From contig NZ_LNNH01000059.1 of the NCBI RefSeq assembly GCF_001542915.1, positions 62,001 to 126,000 on the forward strand: a DNA stretch of 64,000 nt. Reading direction: 5' to 3'. This DNA comes from Peribacillus simplex. GTDB taxonomy: Bacteria; Bacillota; Bacilli; Bacillales; DSM-1321. A program made the position numbers and the translations under genes. Of this stretch, positions 20,198 to 28,972 are shown one piece after another (within the stretch, counting starts at the first letter, position 1; each line of letters starts with the position of its first letter). Below the pieces are notes generated by a model. It was given only the letters and a program-made list of their open reading frames with translations. It was not told the origin of the DNA and did not search any database.

Positions 20198-20211
20198 GGC
20201 AAACATTTGCC
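20198..20211. promoter_or_regulatory. 14-bp dyad upstream of codY
   Basis: GGCAAACATTTGCC is a perfect inverted repeat with a 2-base centre in the hslU-codY gap. The loop is too short for an RNA hairpin, so a protein-binding site is the likelier meaning. I cannot name the regulator. Confidence 0.3.
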
Positions 20212-20289
20212 GATGTAATGAACATACAATTACGGAAATACAACTTCATAGTTATGTGAACCATGGTATTTTTAGGAGGAACAAATCAA

Positions 20290-21069
20290 ATGAACTTATT
20301 AGCAAAAACAAGAAAAATCAATGCAATGCTCCAAAAGGCAGCCGGTAAAGCCGTTAACTTTAAAGAAATGGCAGAAAGCTTGAGTGAAGTTATTGAAGCA
20401 AATGTATTCGTCGTTAGCCGCCGCGGGAAATTATTAGGAATAGCTGTAAGTCAGCAAATCGAAAATGAGCGCATGTACAAGATGTTGGAAGATAAACAAT
20501 TCCCTGAAGTGTACACAAACAACTTGTTTAATATTCCTGAAACATCTTCCAATCTTGATATTGAGAGCGAATATACTGCGTTTCCAGTGGAAAACAAAGA
20601 GCTTTTCAAAACGGGATTAACAACAATCGTACCAATCATGGGTGGAGGAGAGCGTTTAGGAACTTTGGTTCTTGCCCGTTTACAAGAAAAATTCCACGAT
20701 GACGATTTAATTTTAGCCGAGTATGGTGCGACTGTAGTCGGTATGGAAATTCTTCGTGAGAAATCAGAAGAGATTGAAGAGGAAGCCCGCAGTAAGGCTG
20801 TCGTTCAAATGGCGATTTCCTCGTTATCGTATAGTGAATTGGAAGCTATCGAGCACATTTTCGAAGAGCTAAAAGGAAATGAAGGTCTGCTTGTAGCATC
20901 TAAAATTGCAGATCGCGTAGGTATCACCCGTTCAGTAATCGTTAACGCACTAAGGAAATTGGAAAGTGCAGGAGTCATTGAATCACGTTCCCTTGGAATG
21001 AAAGGTACTTATATCAAAGTATTGAACGATAAATTCCTGCTAGAATTAGAAAAACTTAAAAATAATTAA
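20290..21069 (+). CDS. codY: GTP/branched-chain amino acid sensor CodY
   Basis: CodY is the global repressor of stationary-phase and nutrient-starvation genes in low-GC Gram-positives. The N-terminal GAF domain binds isoleucine, leucine and valine, and GTP raises its activity. The C-terminal winged helix is visible as [20 protein letters not shown] and [18 protein letters not shown]. Length is 259 aa, the usual size. The ATG at 20290 follows ttaggagg; the open frame nine codons upstream is not used. It is placed directly before the flagellar operon it is known to repress in B. subtilis. Confidence 0.98.
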   Translation: MNLLAKTRKINAMLQKAAGKAVNFKEMAESLSEVIEANVFVVSRRGKLLGIAVSQQIENERMYKMLEDKQFPEVYTNNLFNIPETSSNLDIESEYTAFPVENKELFKTGLTTIVPIMGGGERLGTLVLARLQEKFHDDDLILAEYGATVVGMEILREKSEEIEEEARSKAVVQMAISSLSYSELEAIEHIFEELKGNEGLLVASKIADRVGITRSVIVNALRKLESAGVIESRSLGMKGTYIKVLNDKFLLELEKLKNN

Positions 21070-21107
21070 TACCAAAAAGGCAATCCTTGCAATAAGGCTG
21101 CTTCAAA

Positions 21108-21153
21108 ATGTAGACGAACTCGATGAAGACCGGGTTCGCCTGCATTTTTTTTT
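21108..21153 (+). terminator. Strong terminator after codY
   Basis: A 15-bp stem with one mismatch (21108-21122 pairs with 21131-21145) is followed by nine Ts. It ends the xerC-hslVU-codY operon and isolates the flagellar operon from read-through. Confidence 0.9.
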
Positions 21154-21565
21154 GATTTGATTTGCCTCTCGCAACACTTCGCTTGGATTTTACTTTTAGG
21201 GAGTATACCATTAGACTGAATTTTTTTAAAGAAAAGAGGTATTTCGGATTACCGAACCTTGACGATAATGTGAAAATAGGAGTGTTTTCCCAATAGGCCA
21301 GTTAAATTCTTCTTGAAAAGGGTAATTATATTATTATAACTACTCAACTAACGGACAATCGATACTTTTGATTGAAGAGTTGGTTTTTTGAACTTCCCTC
21401 CAAAGCAGATTCGGTTTTTAGCCATTTGCCGAATTTGTCGAAATGCTGGCCGATGTTTAACTCTCTCTTTTTTTAAAAAACTGAATAAATGGATAACTTG
21501 TATTTTTTGATGAATTCCTTGCTGTTAAAAGGGTGAGGCAAGTAATATGGAAAAAATTACTTTAA

Positions 21566-21580
21566 ATTTATTTGAAAATT
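21566..21580. promoter_or_regulatory. Candidate CodY box
   Basis: ATTTATTTGAAAATT matches the published CodY consensus AATTTTCWGAAAATT at 12 of 15 positions. It lies between codY and flgB, about 175 bases upstream of the best -10 element. B. subtilis CodY represses fla/che directly, which makes the site plausible. Confidence 0.45.
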
Positions 21581-21754
21581 AGTTCTAAAGTATCAGGTAT
21601 ATGGATACGTTTTTCGATATGATAAATAAGCTAATAGAAGTAAAATTTGGGTAAAATGTAGAATACCCTAACAAAATGTAATAAACCGTAATATTATACC
21701 TTGAATAATCCTATGAAAATCGTCAAATTTGAGCATTTTGTGACATTTTTCGAC

Positions 21755-21760
21755 TATAAT
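21755..21760 (+). promoter_or_regulatory. Candidate -10 element of the fla/che promoter
   Basis: A perfect TATAAT lies about 125 bases before the flgB start. The best upstream -35-like hexamer, TTGAGC at 21729-21734, has a 20-base spacer, so the promoter is either weak or factor-assisted. Confidence 0.4.
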
Positions 21761-21810
21761 AGGACTAAAGTCTGTGTTTAGTTTATAGACATAGTTATTT
21801 TGTTTCTTTA

Positions 21811-21841
21811 AAATTAAACCATGAAAGCAATGGTTTAATTT
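21811..21841 (+). repeat. Perfect 12-bp hairpin in the flgB leader
   Basis: The arms aaattaaaccat (21811-21822) and atggtttaattt (21830-21841) pair without mismatch around a 7-base loop. No T tract follows, so it is not a typical terminator. It would lie in the 5' untranslated RNA, about 45 bases before the flgB ATG. Confidence 0.6.
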
Positions 21842-21886
21842 AATGAAAAAGTAATTATTTGTTATAAATAGAAAGAGGTGAATGGT

Positions 21887-22282
21887 ATGGAACTATTTTC
21901 AAATACTTTTCGATCACTTGAAAATGCTCTTGATTATTCTAATACAAAACAAAAAGTCATTTCACAGAACATAGCGAATTCGGATACGCCTAACTATAAA
22001 GCTAAAGAGGTCGATAAAACACAATCTTTTAAAGCGGAGCTCGAATCTTCACTAGAATCATATCGAACAGATGTCAGGCATCTTGCCTTCACCCCTGAAG
22101 ACAGTCAGGGATCAACAATCGTGACAAAGAAAAATGTCCAATACAACAATAATGGCAATAGCGTGGACGTAGATAAGGAAATGACGGATCTTGCGGCCAA
22201 TCAAATTTATTACAATGCTGTATCCGACAGGCTATCAGGTAAATTCAAATCATTGGAGAATGTAATTAAGGGAGGTAAGTGA
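21887..22282 (+). CDS. flgB: Flagellar proximal rod protein FlgB
   Basis: FlgB (131 aa) is a rod subunit near the MS ring and is exported by the flagellar type III system. The N-terminal rod signature is KVISQNIANSDTPNYKAKEV. It opens the fla/che operon. I chose ATG 21887, which follows agaggtg by six bases; a GTG three codons upstream would overlap that site. The stop overlaps the flgC start by one base. Confidence 0.95.
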   Translation: MELFSNTFRSLENALDYSNTKQKVISQNIANSDTPNYKAKEVDKTQSFKAELESSLESYRTDVRHLAFTPEDSQGSTIVTKKNVQYNNNGNSVDVDKEMTDLAANQIYYNAVSDRLSGKFKSLENVIKGGK

Positions 22283-22740
22283 TGGGGATTTTCCAAAGTA
22301 TAAATATGACCGGCTCCAGCCTGACCAGTCAGCGGTTAAGGATGGATGTAATCTCTGCAAATATGGCTAATGCGGAAACCACCAGAGGCGAATATGATGC
22401 GGAAACGAAATCATGGAAGCCGTACACAAGAAAAGCGGTCGTGCTGCAAAGCAAGGAAGAGGGTTTTTCCAGTTTCCTAAACGCCGCATCCAAAAAAACG
22501 AGCGGGGTTGGAAATGGTGTCAAGGTGACGGAAATCGTAAAAGATCAAACCCCCTATAAACTGGATTATAATCCCGATCATCCAGATGCCAATGAAGATG
22601 GATACGTTGAAATGCCAAATGTCGATCCACTAAGGGAAATGGTGGATTTAATGAGTGTCACGCGCTCATACGAGGCTAATGTGACCGTGTTGAATGCCTC
22701 AAAGGGAATGATGATGAAGGCATTGGAAATAGGCAAATAA
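22282..22740 (+). CDS. flgC: Flagellar rod protein FlgC
   Basis: FlgC (152 aa) is the second proximal rod protein. The N-terminal region has the flagellar rod motif (RLRMDVISANMANAETT) and the C-terminal helix ends SYEANVTVLNASKGMMMKAL, as in all rod and hook proteins that form coiled coils in the axis. The ATG at 22282 overlaps the flgB stop (TGATG) after a ggaggtaag site. fliE follows closely. Confidence 0.96.
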   Translation: MGIFQSINMTGSSLTSQRLRMDVISANMANAETTRGEYDAETKSWKPYTRKAVVLQSKEEGFSSFLNAASKKTSGVGNGVKVTEIVKDQTPYKLDYNPDHPDANEDGYVEMPNVDPLREMVDLMSVTRSYEANVTVLNASKGMMMKALEIGK

Positions 22741-22763
22741 AAAAATGAATGGAGAGTGTTGAT

Positions 22764-23072
22764 GTGGAGGGGATTTCGCTATCGCCTGTCAGCAATGCCG
22801 GGAATGTACTGAAAAAAGAACAGAGCAAGATTAATACACCATACGAAGCACAGCAAAATTTTGCGTCCGTCTTAAAAGAATCAATGAATAAAGTTAATGA
22901 AACACAGGTGGCATCAGATGACCTGACGACTAAACTGGTGAATGGAGAAGATGTTGAGCTTCATTCGGTGATGATAGCTTCACAAAAAGCCAGCATTACG
23001 ATGCAGGCTACATTAGAGGTTCGGAATAAGGTGGTTGAAGCCTACCAGGAAATGATGAGAATGAGTATCTAG
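22764..23072 (+). CDS. fliE: MS-ring/rod junction protein FliE
   Basis: FliE joins the MS ring to the rod and is needed early for export. The C-terminal half carries the family pattern: VNETQVASDDLTTKLVNGE, then ELHSVMIASQKASITMQ and LEVRNKVVEAYQEMMRM. I prefer GTG 22764 (102 aa), which follows ggagag; an ATG at 22749 would give 107 aa but has no ribosome site. The gene lies between flgC and a short spacer before fliF. Confidence 0.92.
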   Translation: MEGISLSPVSNAGNVLKKEQSKINTPYEAQQNFASVLKESMNKVNETQVASDDLTTKLVNGEDVELHSVMIASQKASITMQATLEVRNKVVEAYQEMMRMSI

Positions 23073-23116
23073 CATTCATTTTTTTAAACCTCATTTATAT
23101 AGAGAAAAAATGACCA

Positions 23117-23134
23117 GGGGGATATGCATCCCCC
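23117..23134 (+). repeat. GC-rich hairpin between fliE and fliF
   Basis: gggggat (23117-23123) and atccccc (23128-23134) pair perfectly around the loop atgc. No T tract follows. It stands alone in a long operon with tight gene spacing and may mark an RNA processing or stability point. Confidence 0.55.
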
Positions 23135-23167
23135 ATCATAAATTCATAGACTGACCGGGGGATTTAA

Positions 23168-24763
23168 ATGAATGATGCACTAATGAATATGAAAAATAAA
23201 ATAACTGCATACTGGTCGAGCCGGAGTAAAAAGCAAAAAATGCTGATGATTGGTTCCGCCGCTTTAATGATCATCATCATTTCGGCCGTTTCGATCCTGA
23301 CCACGCGCACGACGCTGGTACCCTTATATTCCAATCTAACACCTTCGGAAACGGGGAGCATCAAAGAGAACTTAGACAGTCAAGGAATCAAAAATGAAAT
23401 TACGGAAAATGGTACGACGATAAAAGTTCCTGAAGAAAGCGTGGATACGCTTAAAGTGGAATTGGCCGCTGAAGGAATTCCTGATTCGGGCAATATCGAC
23501 TATTCATTTTTTAGTCAAAGTGCTGGAATCGGGATGACCGAAAATGAATTCAATGTCATTAAATTGGACTCGATGCAAACGGAGCTGGCCAGTTTAATTA
23601 AGAAAATAGATGGAGTACAGGATGCAAGCGTGATGATCACGCTTCCTGATAAAGGCGTATTTGTAAGTGATGCAGCGGGGGAAGCTTCGGCATCCATTGT
23701 ACTGAATACGAAACCGGGATATAAATTTGAAGAAAGCCAAATCAATTCGCTTTATCATCTTGTTTCGAAAAGCGTTCCGAATCTCCCTACCGATAATATC
23801 GTCATCATGAATCAAGACTTTGAGTATTATGACCTAGAAAATGAAAATTCTTCTTTCGCGTCGGCATTTGCTTCTCAAAACGAGATAAAAAAAGAAATAG
23901 AACGTGATATCCAAAGGCAAGTTCAAAATATGCTCGGAACGATAATGGGTCGGGATAAAGTGGTCGTTTCCGTCACGACGGACATCGATTTCACACAAGA
24001 AAACCGGGAAGAGAATTTAGTGGAACCGGTCGACAAAGAAAATATGGCCGGAATCGAGATTTCCGCGCAAAGGATCAATGAATCGTATAGCGGGGATCAA
24101 GCGGCTGCCGGGGGCGTTCCGCAAAGTGAGGACTCCTCAGATTCATTGGGATCTTACTCATCAGGGAGTAACGGATCCGGTGATTATGAAAAAGTGGATG
24201 AAAAGATAAATAGTGAAGTGAACCGGATCAAGAAGGAAATAGTGGGTAGCCCTTATAAAGTGAAGGACTTGGGCATACAGGTCATGGTCGAGCCGCCGAA
24301 GGCAAACGACCCCAATTCTCTATCTCAACAGAGTGTGGATGATATCACCCAGATTCTCGGGACGATTATCCGCACGACAATCGAGAAAAAGGCTGAAGGG
24401 GAAGAGCTGACGGACGAAGAGCTGACGAATAAAATAGCGATTTCTGTTCAACCGTTCAACGGGAAAATGAAACTGCCGAAAGAGGAAGCCAATTCTTCGT
24501 TGCCAATGTGGGCTTACATAGTCGGAGGAGTGCTGATACTTGCCATTATCATTCTCTTAATCTTATTCTTCCGTTCCCGCAGGCAATCCGAAATGGAAGA
24601 GGAATATGTGGTGGAAGAGGAAGAGGTCGTATTCGATGTACCGGATTTGAACAAGGAAAAAGAAACGGAAGCATCTTTAAAGAGAAAACAACTGGAGAAA
24701 CTTGCAAAAGAAAAACCAGATGAATTCGCAAAATTATTAAGAAGCTGGATAGCGGAAGATTAG
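23168..24763 (+). CDS. fliF: Flagellar MS-ring protein FliF
   Basis: FliF builds the membrane ring on which the C-ring and rod assemble. Two membrane segments frame the protein: about residues 25-45 and 440-465. The periplasmic-type part contains YscJ/FliF motifs (TLVPLYSNLTPSETGSI, KLDSMQTELASLIKKIDGV). The cytoplasmic tail, rich in Glu and Lys, binds FliG. Length is 531 aa, as in B. subtilis. The ATG follows ccggggga. Confidence 0.96.
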   Translation: MNDALMNMKNKITAYWSSRSKKQKMLMIGSAALMIIIISAVSILTTRTTLVPLYSNLTPSETGSIKENLDSQGIKNEITENGTTIKVPEESVDTLKVELAAEGIPDSGNIDYSFFSQSAGIGMTENEFNVIKLDSMQTELASLIKKIDGVQDASVMITLPDKGVFVSDAAGEASASIVLNTKPGYKFEESQINSLYHLVSKSVPNLPTDNIVIMNQDFEYYDLENENSSFASAFASQNEIKKEIERDIQRQVQNMLGTIMGRDKVVVSVTTDIDFTQENREENLVEPVDKENMAGIEISAQRINESYSGDQAAAGGVPQSEDSSDSLGSYSSGSNGSGDYEKVDEKINSEVNRIKKEIVGSPYKVKDLGIQVMVEPPKANDPNSLSQQSVDDITQILGTIIRTTIEKKAEGEELTDEELTNKIAISVQPFNGKMKLPKEEANSSLPMWAYIVGGVLILAIIILLILFFRSRRQSEMEEEYVVEEEEVVFDVPDLNKEKETEASLKRKQLEKLAKEKPDEFAKLLRSWIAED

Positions 24764-24775
24764 GAGGCTGGGCAA

Positions 24776-25795
24776 GTGACAGACAGAAAGAAAAAGGCCG
24801 GATTGACTGGTAAGCAGAAAGCCGCCATCCTCCTTATTTCATTAGGCCCGGATGTTTCTGCATCCGTATATAAGCATCTATCCGAAGAGGAAATTGAGAG
24901 GTTGACCCTTGAAATCTCGGGAGTGAGAAAAGTGGAATCGCATGATAAAGAAGAGATTCTTGAGGAGTTCCACAACATTGCTTTGGCTCAGGATTATATT
25001 TCCCAAGGCGGGATAGGGTATGCAAAGCAAGTGCTTGAAAAGGCGTTGGGATCCGATCAGGCAGCGGCCATCATTAACCGGTTGACATCTTCCTTACAGG
25101 TACGGCCGTTCGACTTTGCAAGAAAGGCAGATCCAGGCCAAATATTGAATTTCATCCAGAATGAACATCCGCAGACCATTGCATTGATCCTGTCGTACCT
25201 AGACCCGGCACAAGCTGGACAAATATTGTCTGAGCTCCCGCAAGAGGTACAGGCTGATATTGCGAGAAGGATCGCGTTAATGGATAGCACCTCGCCGGAA
25301 ATCATCAATGAAGTGGAGCAAATACTCGAAAGGAAGCTGTCTGCGACCGTGACTCAAGATTATACGCAGACCGGTGGAGTAGAGGCGGTTGTCGATGTGT
25401 TGAACGGTGTGGATCGCTCAACCGAACGAACGATCTTGGATGCCCTCGAAATCCAGGATCCCGAGCTTGCTGAAGAAATCAAGAAACGGATGTTTGTTTT
25501 CGAAGATATCGTGACCCTTGATGGCAGAGCGATTCAGCGTGTGGTCAGGGAATCTGAAAACGAGGACCTTAAACTTTCCCTTAAAGTGGCAAGTGATGAA
25601 GTAAAGGAAATTGTTTTCCGAAATATGTCAAAACGGATGGTCGAAACGTTCCAGGAAGAAATGGAGTATATGGGACCTGTACGTTTGCGAGATGTTGAAG
25701 AAGCCCAATCAAGAATCGTTGCGGTCATCCGCCGATTGGAAGAAACTGGAGAAATTGTGATTGCCCGCGGTGGAGGGGATGATATCATTGTCTAG
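24776..25795 (+). CDS. fliG: Motor switch protein FliG
   Basis: FliG forms the top of the C-ring and contacts the MotA stator; it sets torque and direction. The three armadillo-like domains are recognisable, with EHPQTIALILSYL in the middle domain and the charged torque helix region MFVFEDIVTLDGRAIQRVV near the C-terminus. It starts at GTG 24776, after aggaggctgg, giving 339 aa. The end overlaps the fliH start by 17 bases. Confidence 0.96.
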   Translation: MTDRKKKAGLTGKQKAAILLISLGPDVSASVYKHLSEEEIERLTLEISGVRKVESHDKEEILEEFHNIALAQDYISQGGIGYAKQVLEKALGSDQAAAIINRLTSSLQVRPFDFARKADPGQILNFIQNEHPQTIALILSYLDPAQAGQILSELPQEVQADIARRIALMDSTSPEIINEVEQILERKLSATVTQDYTQTGGVEAVVDVLNGVDRSTERTILDALEIQDPELAEEIKKRMFVFEDIVTLDGRAIQRVVRESENEDLKLSLKVASDEVKEIVFRNMSKRMVETFQEEMEYMGPVRLRDVEEAQSRIVAVIRRLEETGEIVIARGGGDDIIV

Positions 25796-26558
25796 GATCA
25801 TAAAATCCCGGCAGGCACAACGAGAGGACAGTAGAAAGGTCACGATAAAGGTGCGTCCTTTCGACTTTTTTCAAGCGGGCAATGAGGATGAGGAGCAAGG
25901 CCTTCACCATTTTCAATCTGGTGAATTCCTGAATCATGCCAAACAGGAAGCTGAAATGTTAATACTGGAGGCTCAGCAACAAGCGCAAGCGATTGCTGCC
26001 GGTATTCAGAAGGAACGTGAGAATTGGGAAAACGAAGAAAAGCTGATGTATATCGAACAAGCCCAAAAAGAAGGCTATCAGCAAGGAGTCGAAGATGGCA
26101 TCCAAAAGGGCTATAACGAAATCGCAGGTGAAGTCGCCTATGCGAAAGACGTGGTGGAATCTTCAAAAAAAGATTATCGCCAGCATATCGAATCCTCGGA
26201 AACCGTAATTTTGGACCTTGCCATGAAGGTGGCGGCGAAAATCATTGGAAGCGAGATCGAAAAAGATGATGCGTCCTTTCTATCGATCGTCAAGAACGCG
26301 ATCAAAGAGGTGCGGGATTACCGGGAAGTGCAATTGCACATCCATCCTGTTCACTACCAATCGATTCTTTCCCACAAGGAAGAATTGATCGCGATCTTTC
26401 CGAGGGATACGGAGTTGTATATCTTTCCCGATGATGAGCTGGAAGAAAGCAGCTGTATTATCGAATCCGAAAAGGGAAGGATAGATGCAAGCGTCGATAG
26501 TCAGCTGGAGGTAATCAAAACGAAACTAACTGAATTGCTGGAAGGGGAGCAAAAATGA
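25779..26558 (+). CDS. fliH: Flagellar export regulator FliH
   Basis: FliH holds the export ATPase FliI and links it to the C-ring. It has the usual layout: a variable N-terminus (MISLSRIIKSRQ), a long Gln/Glu/Ala-rich helix (about residues 50-130) and a compact C-terminal domain similar to V-ATPase E subunits. Length is 259 aa from ATG 25779. The ribosome site ggagggg is very near that ATG; TTG 25788 is an alternative start. Confidence 0.92.
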   Translation: MISLSRIIKSRQAQREDSRKVTIKVRPFDFFQAGNEDEEQGLHHFQSGEFLNHAKQEAEMLILEAQQQAQAIAAGIQKERENWENEEKLMYIEQAQKEGYQQGVEDGIQKGYNEIAGEVAYAKDVVESSKKDYRQHIESSETVILDLAMKVAAKIIGSEIEKDDASFLSIVKNAIKEVRDYREVQLHIHPVHYQSILSHKEELIAIFPRDTELYIFPDDELEESSCIIESEKGRIDASVDSQLEVIKTKLTELLEGEQK

Positions 26559-27880
26559 AAGCTTTGGATCTATTGCCCTTGGTCGAAGATGTCGATCCAT
26601 ACAAACATTATGGACGGGTCAAACGGGTCGTAGGGTTAATGATAGAATCTCAAGGCCCTGAAAGCTCTGTAGGTGATGTTTGCTATATCTATACGGGCAT
26701 GCAAAAAAAGAAAAATCGAATATTGGCGGAAGTCGTCGGGTTTCGTGATGAGATGGTCATCTTAATGCCATTTACGGCAGTTAGTGATATAGCCCCGGGG
26801 TGCATGGTTGAAGGGAGCGGGCGGAGCCTGGAGATTAAGGTTGGCAGCGGCTTGATTGGCAAGGTGGTTGATCCATTGGGGCAGCCAATTGATGATTCCC
26901 TGCTCCCGAAAGGCCTCGCTACCGTTCCTGTTGATCAAGATCCGCCCAATCCGATGAAACGTCCCCCGATTCATGAGCAGATAGATGTAGGTGTCCGGGT
27001 GATTGATAGTTTATTGACCGTCGGAAAAGGTCAGCGAGTTGGCATCTTCGCAGGGAGCGGTGTCGGGAAGAGTACACTGCTTGGCATGGTGGCAAGGAAT
27101 ACGACCGCTGATATAAACGTAATCGGCCTTGTGGGTGAACGTGGCCGTGAAGTTCGTGAATTCATTGAAAAGGATCTCGGTCCAGAAGGACTGGCGCGAT
27201 CGATCGTTGTTGTTGCGACTTCCGATCAGCCGGCGCTGATGAGGATAAAAGGAGCATTGACGGCAACGGCAATAGCCGAATATTTCCGTGATAAAGGATT
27301 GAACGTAATGCTGATGATGGACTCGGTCACAAGGGTTGCAATGGCCCAGAGGGAAATCGGGCTGGCCATTGGCGAACCACCAACGACCAAGGGGTATACC
27401 CCATCCGTTTTCGCCATTTTGCCTAGGCTTTTGGAAAGGACTGGGACAAATCAGTTAGGAACGATTACAGCTTTTTATACGGTTCTAGTCGATGGTGATG
27501 ACATGAATGAGCCGATTGCCGATGCAGTGAGGGGAATATTGGATGGTCACTTCATACTTGACCGAGATTTGGCCAATAAAGGACAGTTTCCCGCGATCAA
27601 CATCTTAAAGAGCATCAGTCGGGTCATGAATAACATTGCCCAAGATAGGCATAAGAAATCCGCAGAAAAACTGCGGGCAAACTTATCAACTTATATGGAG
27701 TCGGAAGATTTGATCAATATAGGTGCTTATAAAAGAGGATCATCAAAACAAATTGATGACTCGATTACGCGCTATCCGGAAATCATCTCTTTCTTAAAGC
27801 AGGGGACTCATGAAAAGGCGGCCAAGGATGATAGTATCAATGCCCTGGTCGGATTGATGGAGAAAGGTGATCAGTCATGA
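26555..27880 (+). CDS. fliI: Flagellar export ATPase FliI
   Basis: FliI powers or regulates type III export of flagellar subunits and is related to the F1 beta subunit. Walker A is GIFAGSGVGKSTLLGMVAR, Walker B lies in NVMLMMDSVTRVA, and the GERGREVREFIE catalytic glutamate segment is intact. Length is 441 aa. The ATG overlaps the fliH stop (ATGA), and the fliI stop overlaps the fliJ start in the same way, so fliH-fliI-fliJ are translationally coupled. Confidence 0.97.
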   Translation: MKALDLLPLVEDVDPYKHYGRVKRVVGLMIESQGPESSVGDVCYIYTGMQKKKNRILAEVVGFRDEMVILMPFTAVSDIAPGCMVEGSGRSLEIKVGSGLIGKVVDPLGQPIDDSLLPKGLATVPVDQDPPNPMKRPPIHEQIDVGVRVIDSLLTVGKGQRVGIFAGSGVGKSTLLGMVARNTTADINVIGLVGERGREVREFIEKDLGPEGLARSIVVVATSDQPALMRIKGALTATAIAEYFRDKGLNVMLMMDSVTRVAMAQREIGLAIGEPPTTKGYTPSVFAILPRLLERTGTNQLGTITAFYTVLVDGDDMNEPIADAVRGILDGHFILDRDLANKGQFPAINILKSISRVMNNIAQDRHKKSAEKLRANLSTYMESEDLINIGAYKRGSSKQIDDSITRYPEIISFLKQGTHEKAAKDDSINALVGLMEKGDQS

Positions 27881-28323
27881 TTTATCAATATAAATTCGAG
27901 AAGATCCTGACCATTAAAGAAAAGGAAAAAAACGACGCATTGGCTAAATATAATGCTGCTGTAAAACGATTTGAAGAAGTGGCAGAAAAATTGTATCGTC
28001 TCTTGAAGAAAAAAGAAGAGTTGCTTGACTTTCAGCAGGAAAAGCTGCGAAATGGTTTATCGATCCAGGAGATTCGTCATCATCAGTTATTCATGGATAA
28101 TCTGGAGATACTGGTGAGCCATTGCCAACAGGAAGTCATTGAATCGCGTTACAAAATGAATTTTCAACGGGATGCTCTTATGGAAAGAAATATTGAAGTG
28201 AAAAAGTACGAAAAAATGAAAGAAAATGATTTTCTTAAATTCCTCGATGTCATAAAGGAAGCTGAGAATAAACAAATGGATGAAATATCAATCCGCCAAT
28301 TCTTAAGCAAAGGCGTTAGGTGA
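27877..28323 (+). CDS. fliJ: Flagellar export chaperone FliJ
   Basis: FliJ is the central stalk-like coiled coil of the FliI ring and recycles export chaperones. The 148-aa protein is almost entirely a charged coiled coil, beginning MIYQYKFEKILTIKEKEKND, the typical N-terminal pattern. The start overlaps the fliI stop by four bases. It is followed five bases later by ylxF. Confidence 0.93.
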   Translation: MIYQYKFEKILTIKEKEKNDALAKYNAAVKRFEEVAEKLYRLLKKKEELLDFQQEKLRNGLSIQEIRHHQLFMDNLEILVSHCQQEVIESRYKMNFQRDALMERNIEVKKYEKMKENDFLKFLDVIKEAENKQMDEISIRQFLSKGVR

Positions 28324-28327
28324 TAGA

Positions 28328-28957
28328 ATGCGTAAAAAAATCGAATCTAATGGAATGGAAGAATTGGAAGAAAGCAAGATAAGTAAGTTTCAATGGTTTC
28401 TTGTCATTTTCATACCGTTAATCTTTGCTGTAACTGTAGCATTGATCGTTTTAACAGTTGCAGGAGTCAATGTGGCGGATAAGGCCAAGGAAATGTCCGC
28501 AAAAATTCCCTTCATTGAATCGGGGAAAAAGGATGAGGAAAAAGGAAATGCAGACCGGAATGATGAGAAAGTTTCAATCAAACTGGAAAAATTGGAAACG
28601 GAAATTGAAACCAAGCAAAAAGAGATAGACAAGCTTGAAGGCATCATCGATACACGTGACAAGACCATTGAAAAGGCTGAAGCAGAAAAGCAGCAGCTTC
28701 AATTGGAAATGAATCAACTCAAGGTTAGTCAGAGCGGCAATGCCAAGGCTTTCAAAGATATCATCCGCACCTATGAAACGATGGCCCCTAAGAAGTCTGC
28801 ACCAATCATTACTGAAATGAATGAGCAAGACGCATTGAAAATTCTCTCAAGCATGAAGGCGGCCACATTAGCCAAGGTATTGGAGAACATGTCAACTGCG
28901 GATGCCGCAAGGTTAACGAAGAGGCTTACGGAACAAAGCACGCAAGAGGAAAGTTGA
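28328..28957 (+). CDS. ylxF: YlxF, MotE-like flagellar protein
   Basis: This 209-aa protein has one N-terminal membrane segment (about residues 22-46, FLVIFIPLIFAVTVALIVLT), a coiled coil (residues about 80-130) and a C-terminal MgtE_N/MotE-like domain (DALKILSSMKAATLAKVLEN). It is always found between fliJ and fliK in Bacillus. Its role is not firmly known; related MotE proteins act as MotC chaperones or motor-associated factors in other bacteria. Confidence 0.88.
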   Translation: MRKKIESNGMEELEESKISKFQWFLVIFIPLIFAVTVALIVLTVAGVNVADKAKEMSAKIPFIESGKKDEEKGNADRNDEKVSIKLEKLETEIETKQKEIDKLEGIIDTRDKTIEKAEAEKQQLQLEMNQLKVSQSGNAKAFKDIIRTYETMAPKKSAPIITEMNEQDALKILSSMKAATLAKVLENMSTADAARLTKRLTEQSTQEES

Positions 28958-28972
28958 GGGAGGTGAGGATAG

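Larger units (their letters stand above)
21154..21886 (+). other. Long AT-rich control region before flgB
   Basis: There is no gene in this roughly 730-base stretch. It holds several candidate control elements listed separately: a CodY-box-like sequence, a TATAAT -10 element and a 12-bp hairpin. A GCCGATGT octamer (21449-21456) resembles a SigD -10, but the matching -35 is poor (CGAA). Many poly-A and poly-T tracts suggest bent DNA. This is where the fla/che promoter must lie. Confidence 0.6.

Noticed and set aside
21449..21456. GCCGATGT as a SigD -10 for fla/che
   Set aside because: The octamer matches at seven of eight positions, but the sequence 14-16 bases upstream (CGAA or GAAT) is a poor -35, so I did not list it as a promoter.
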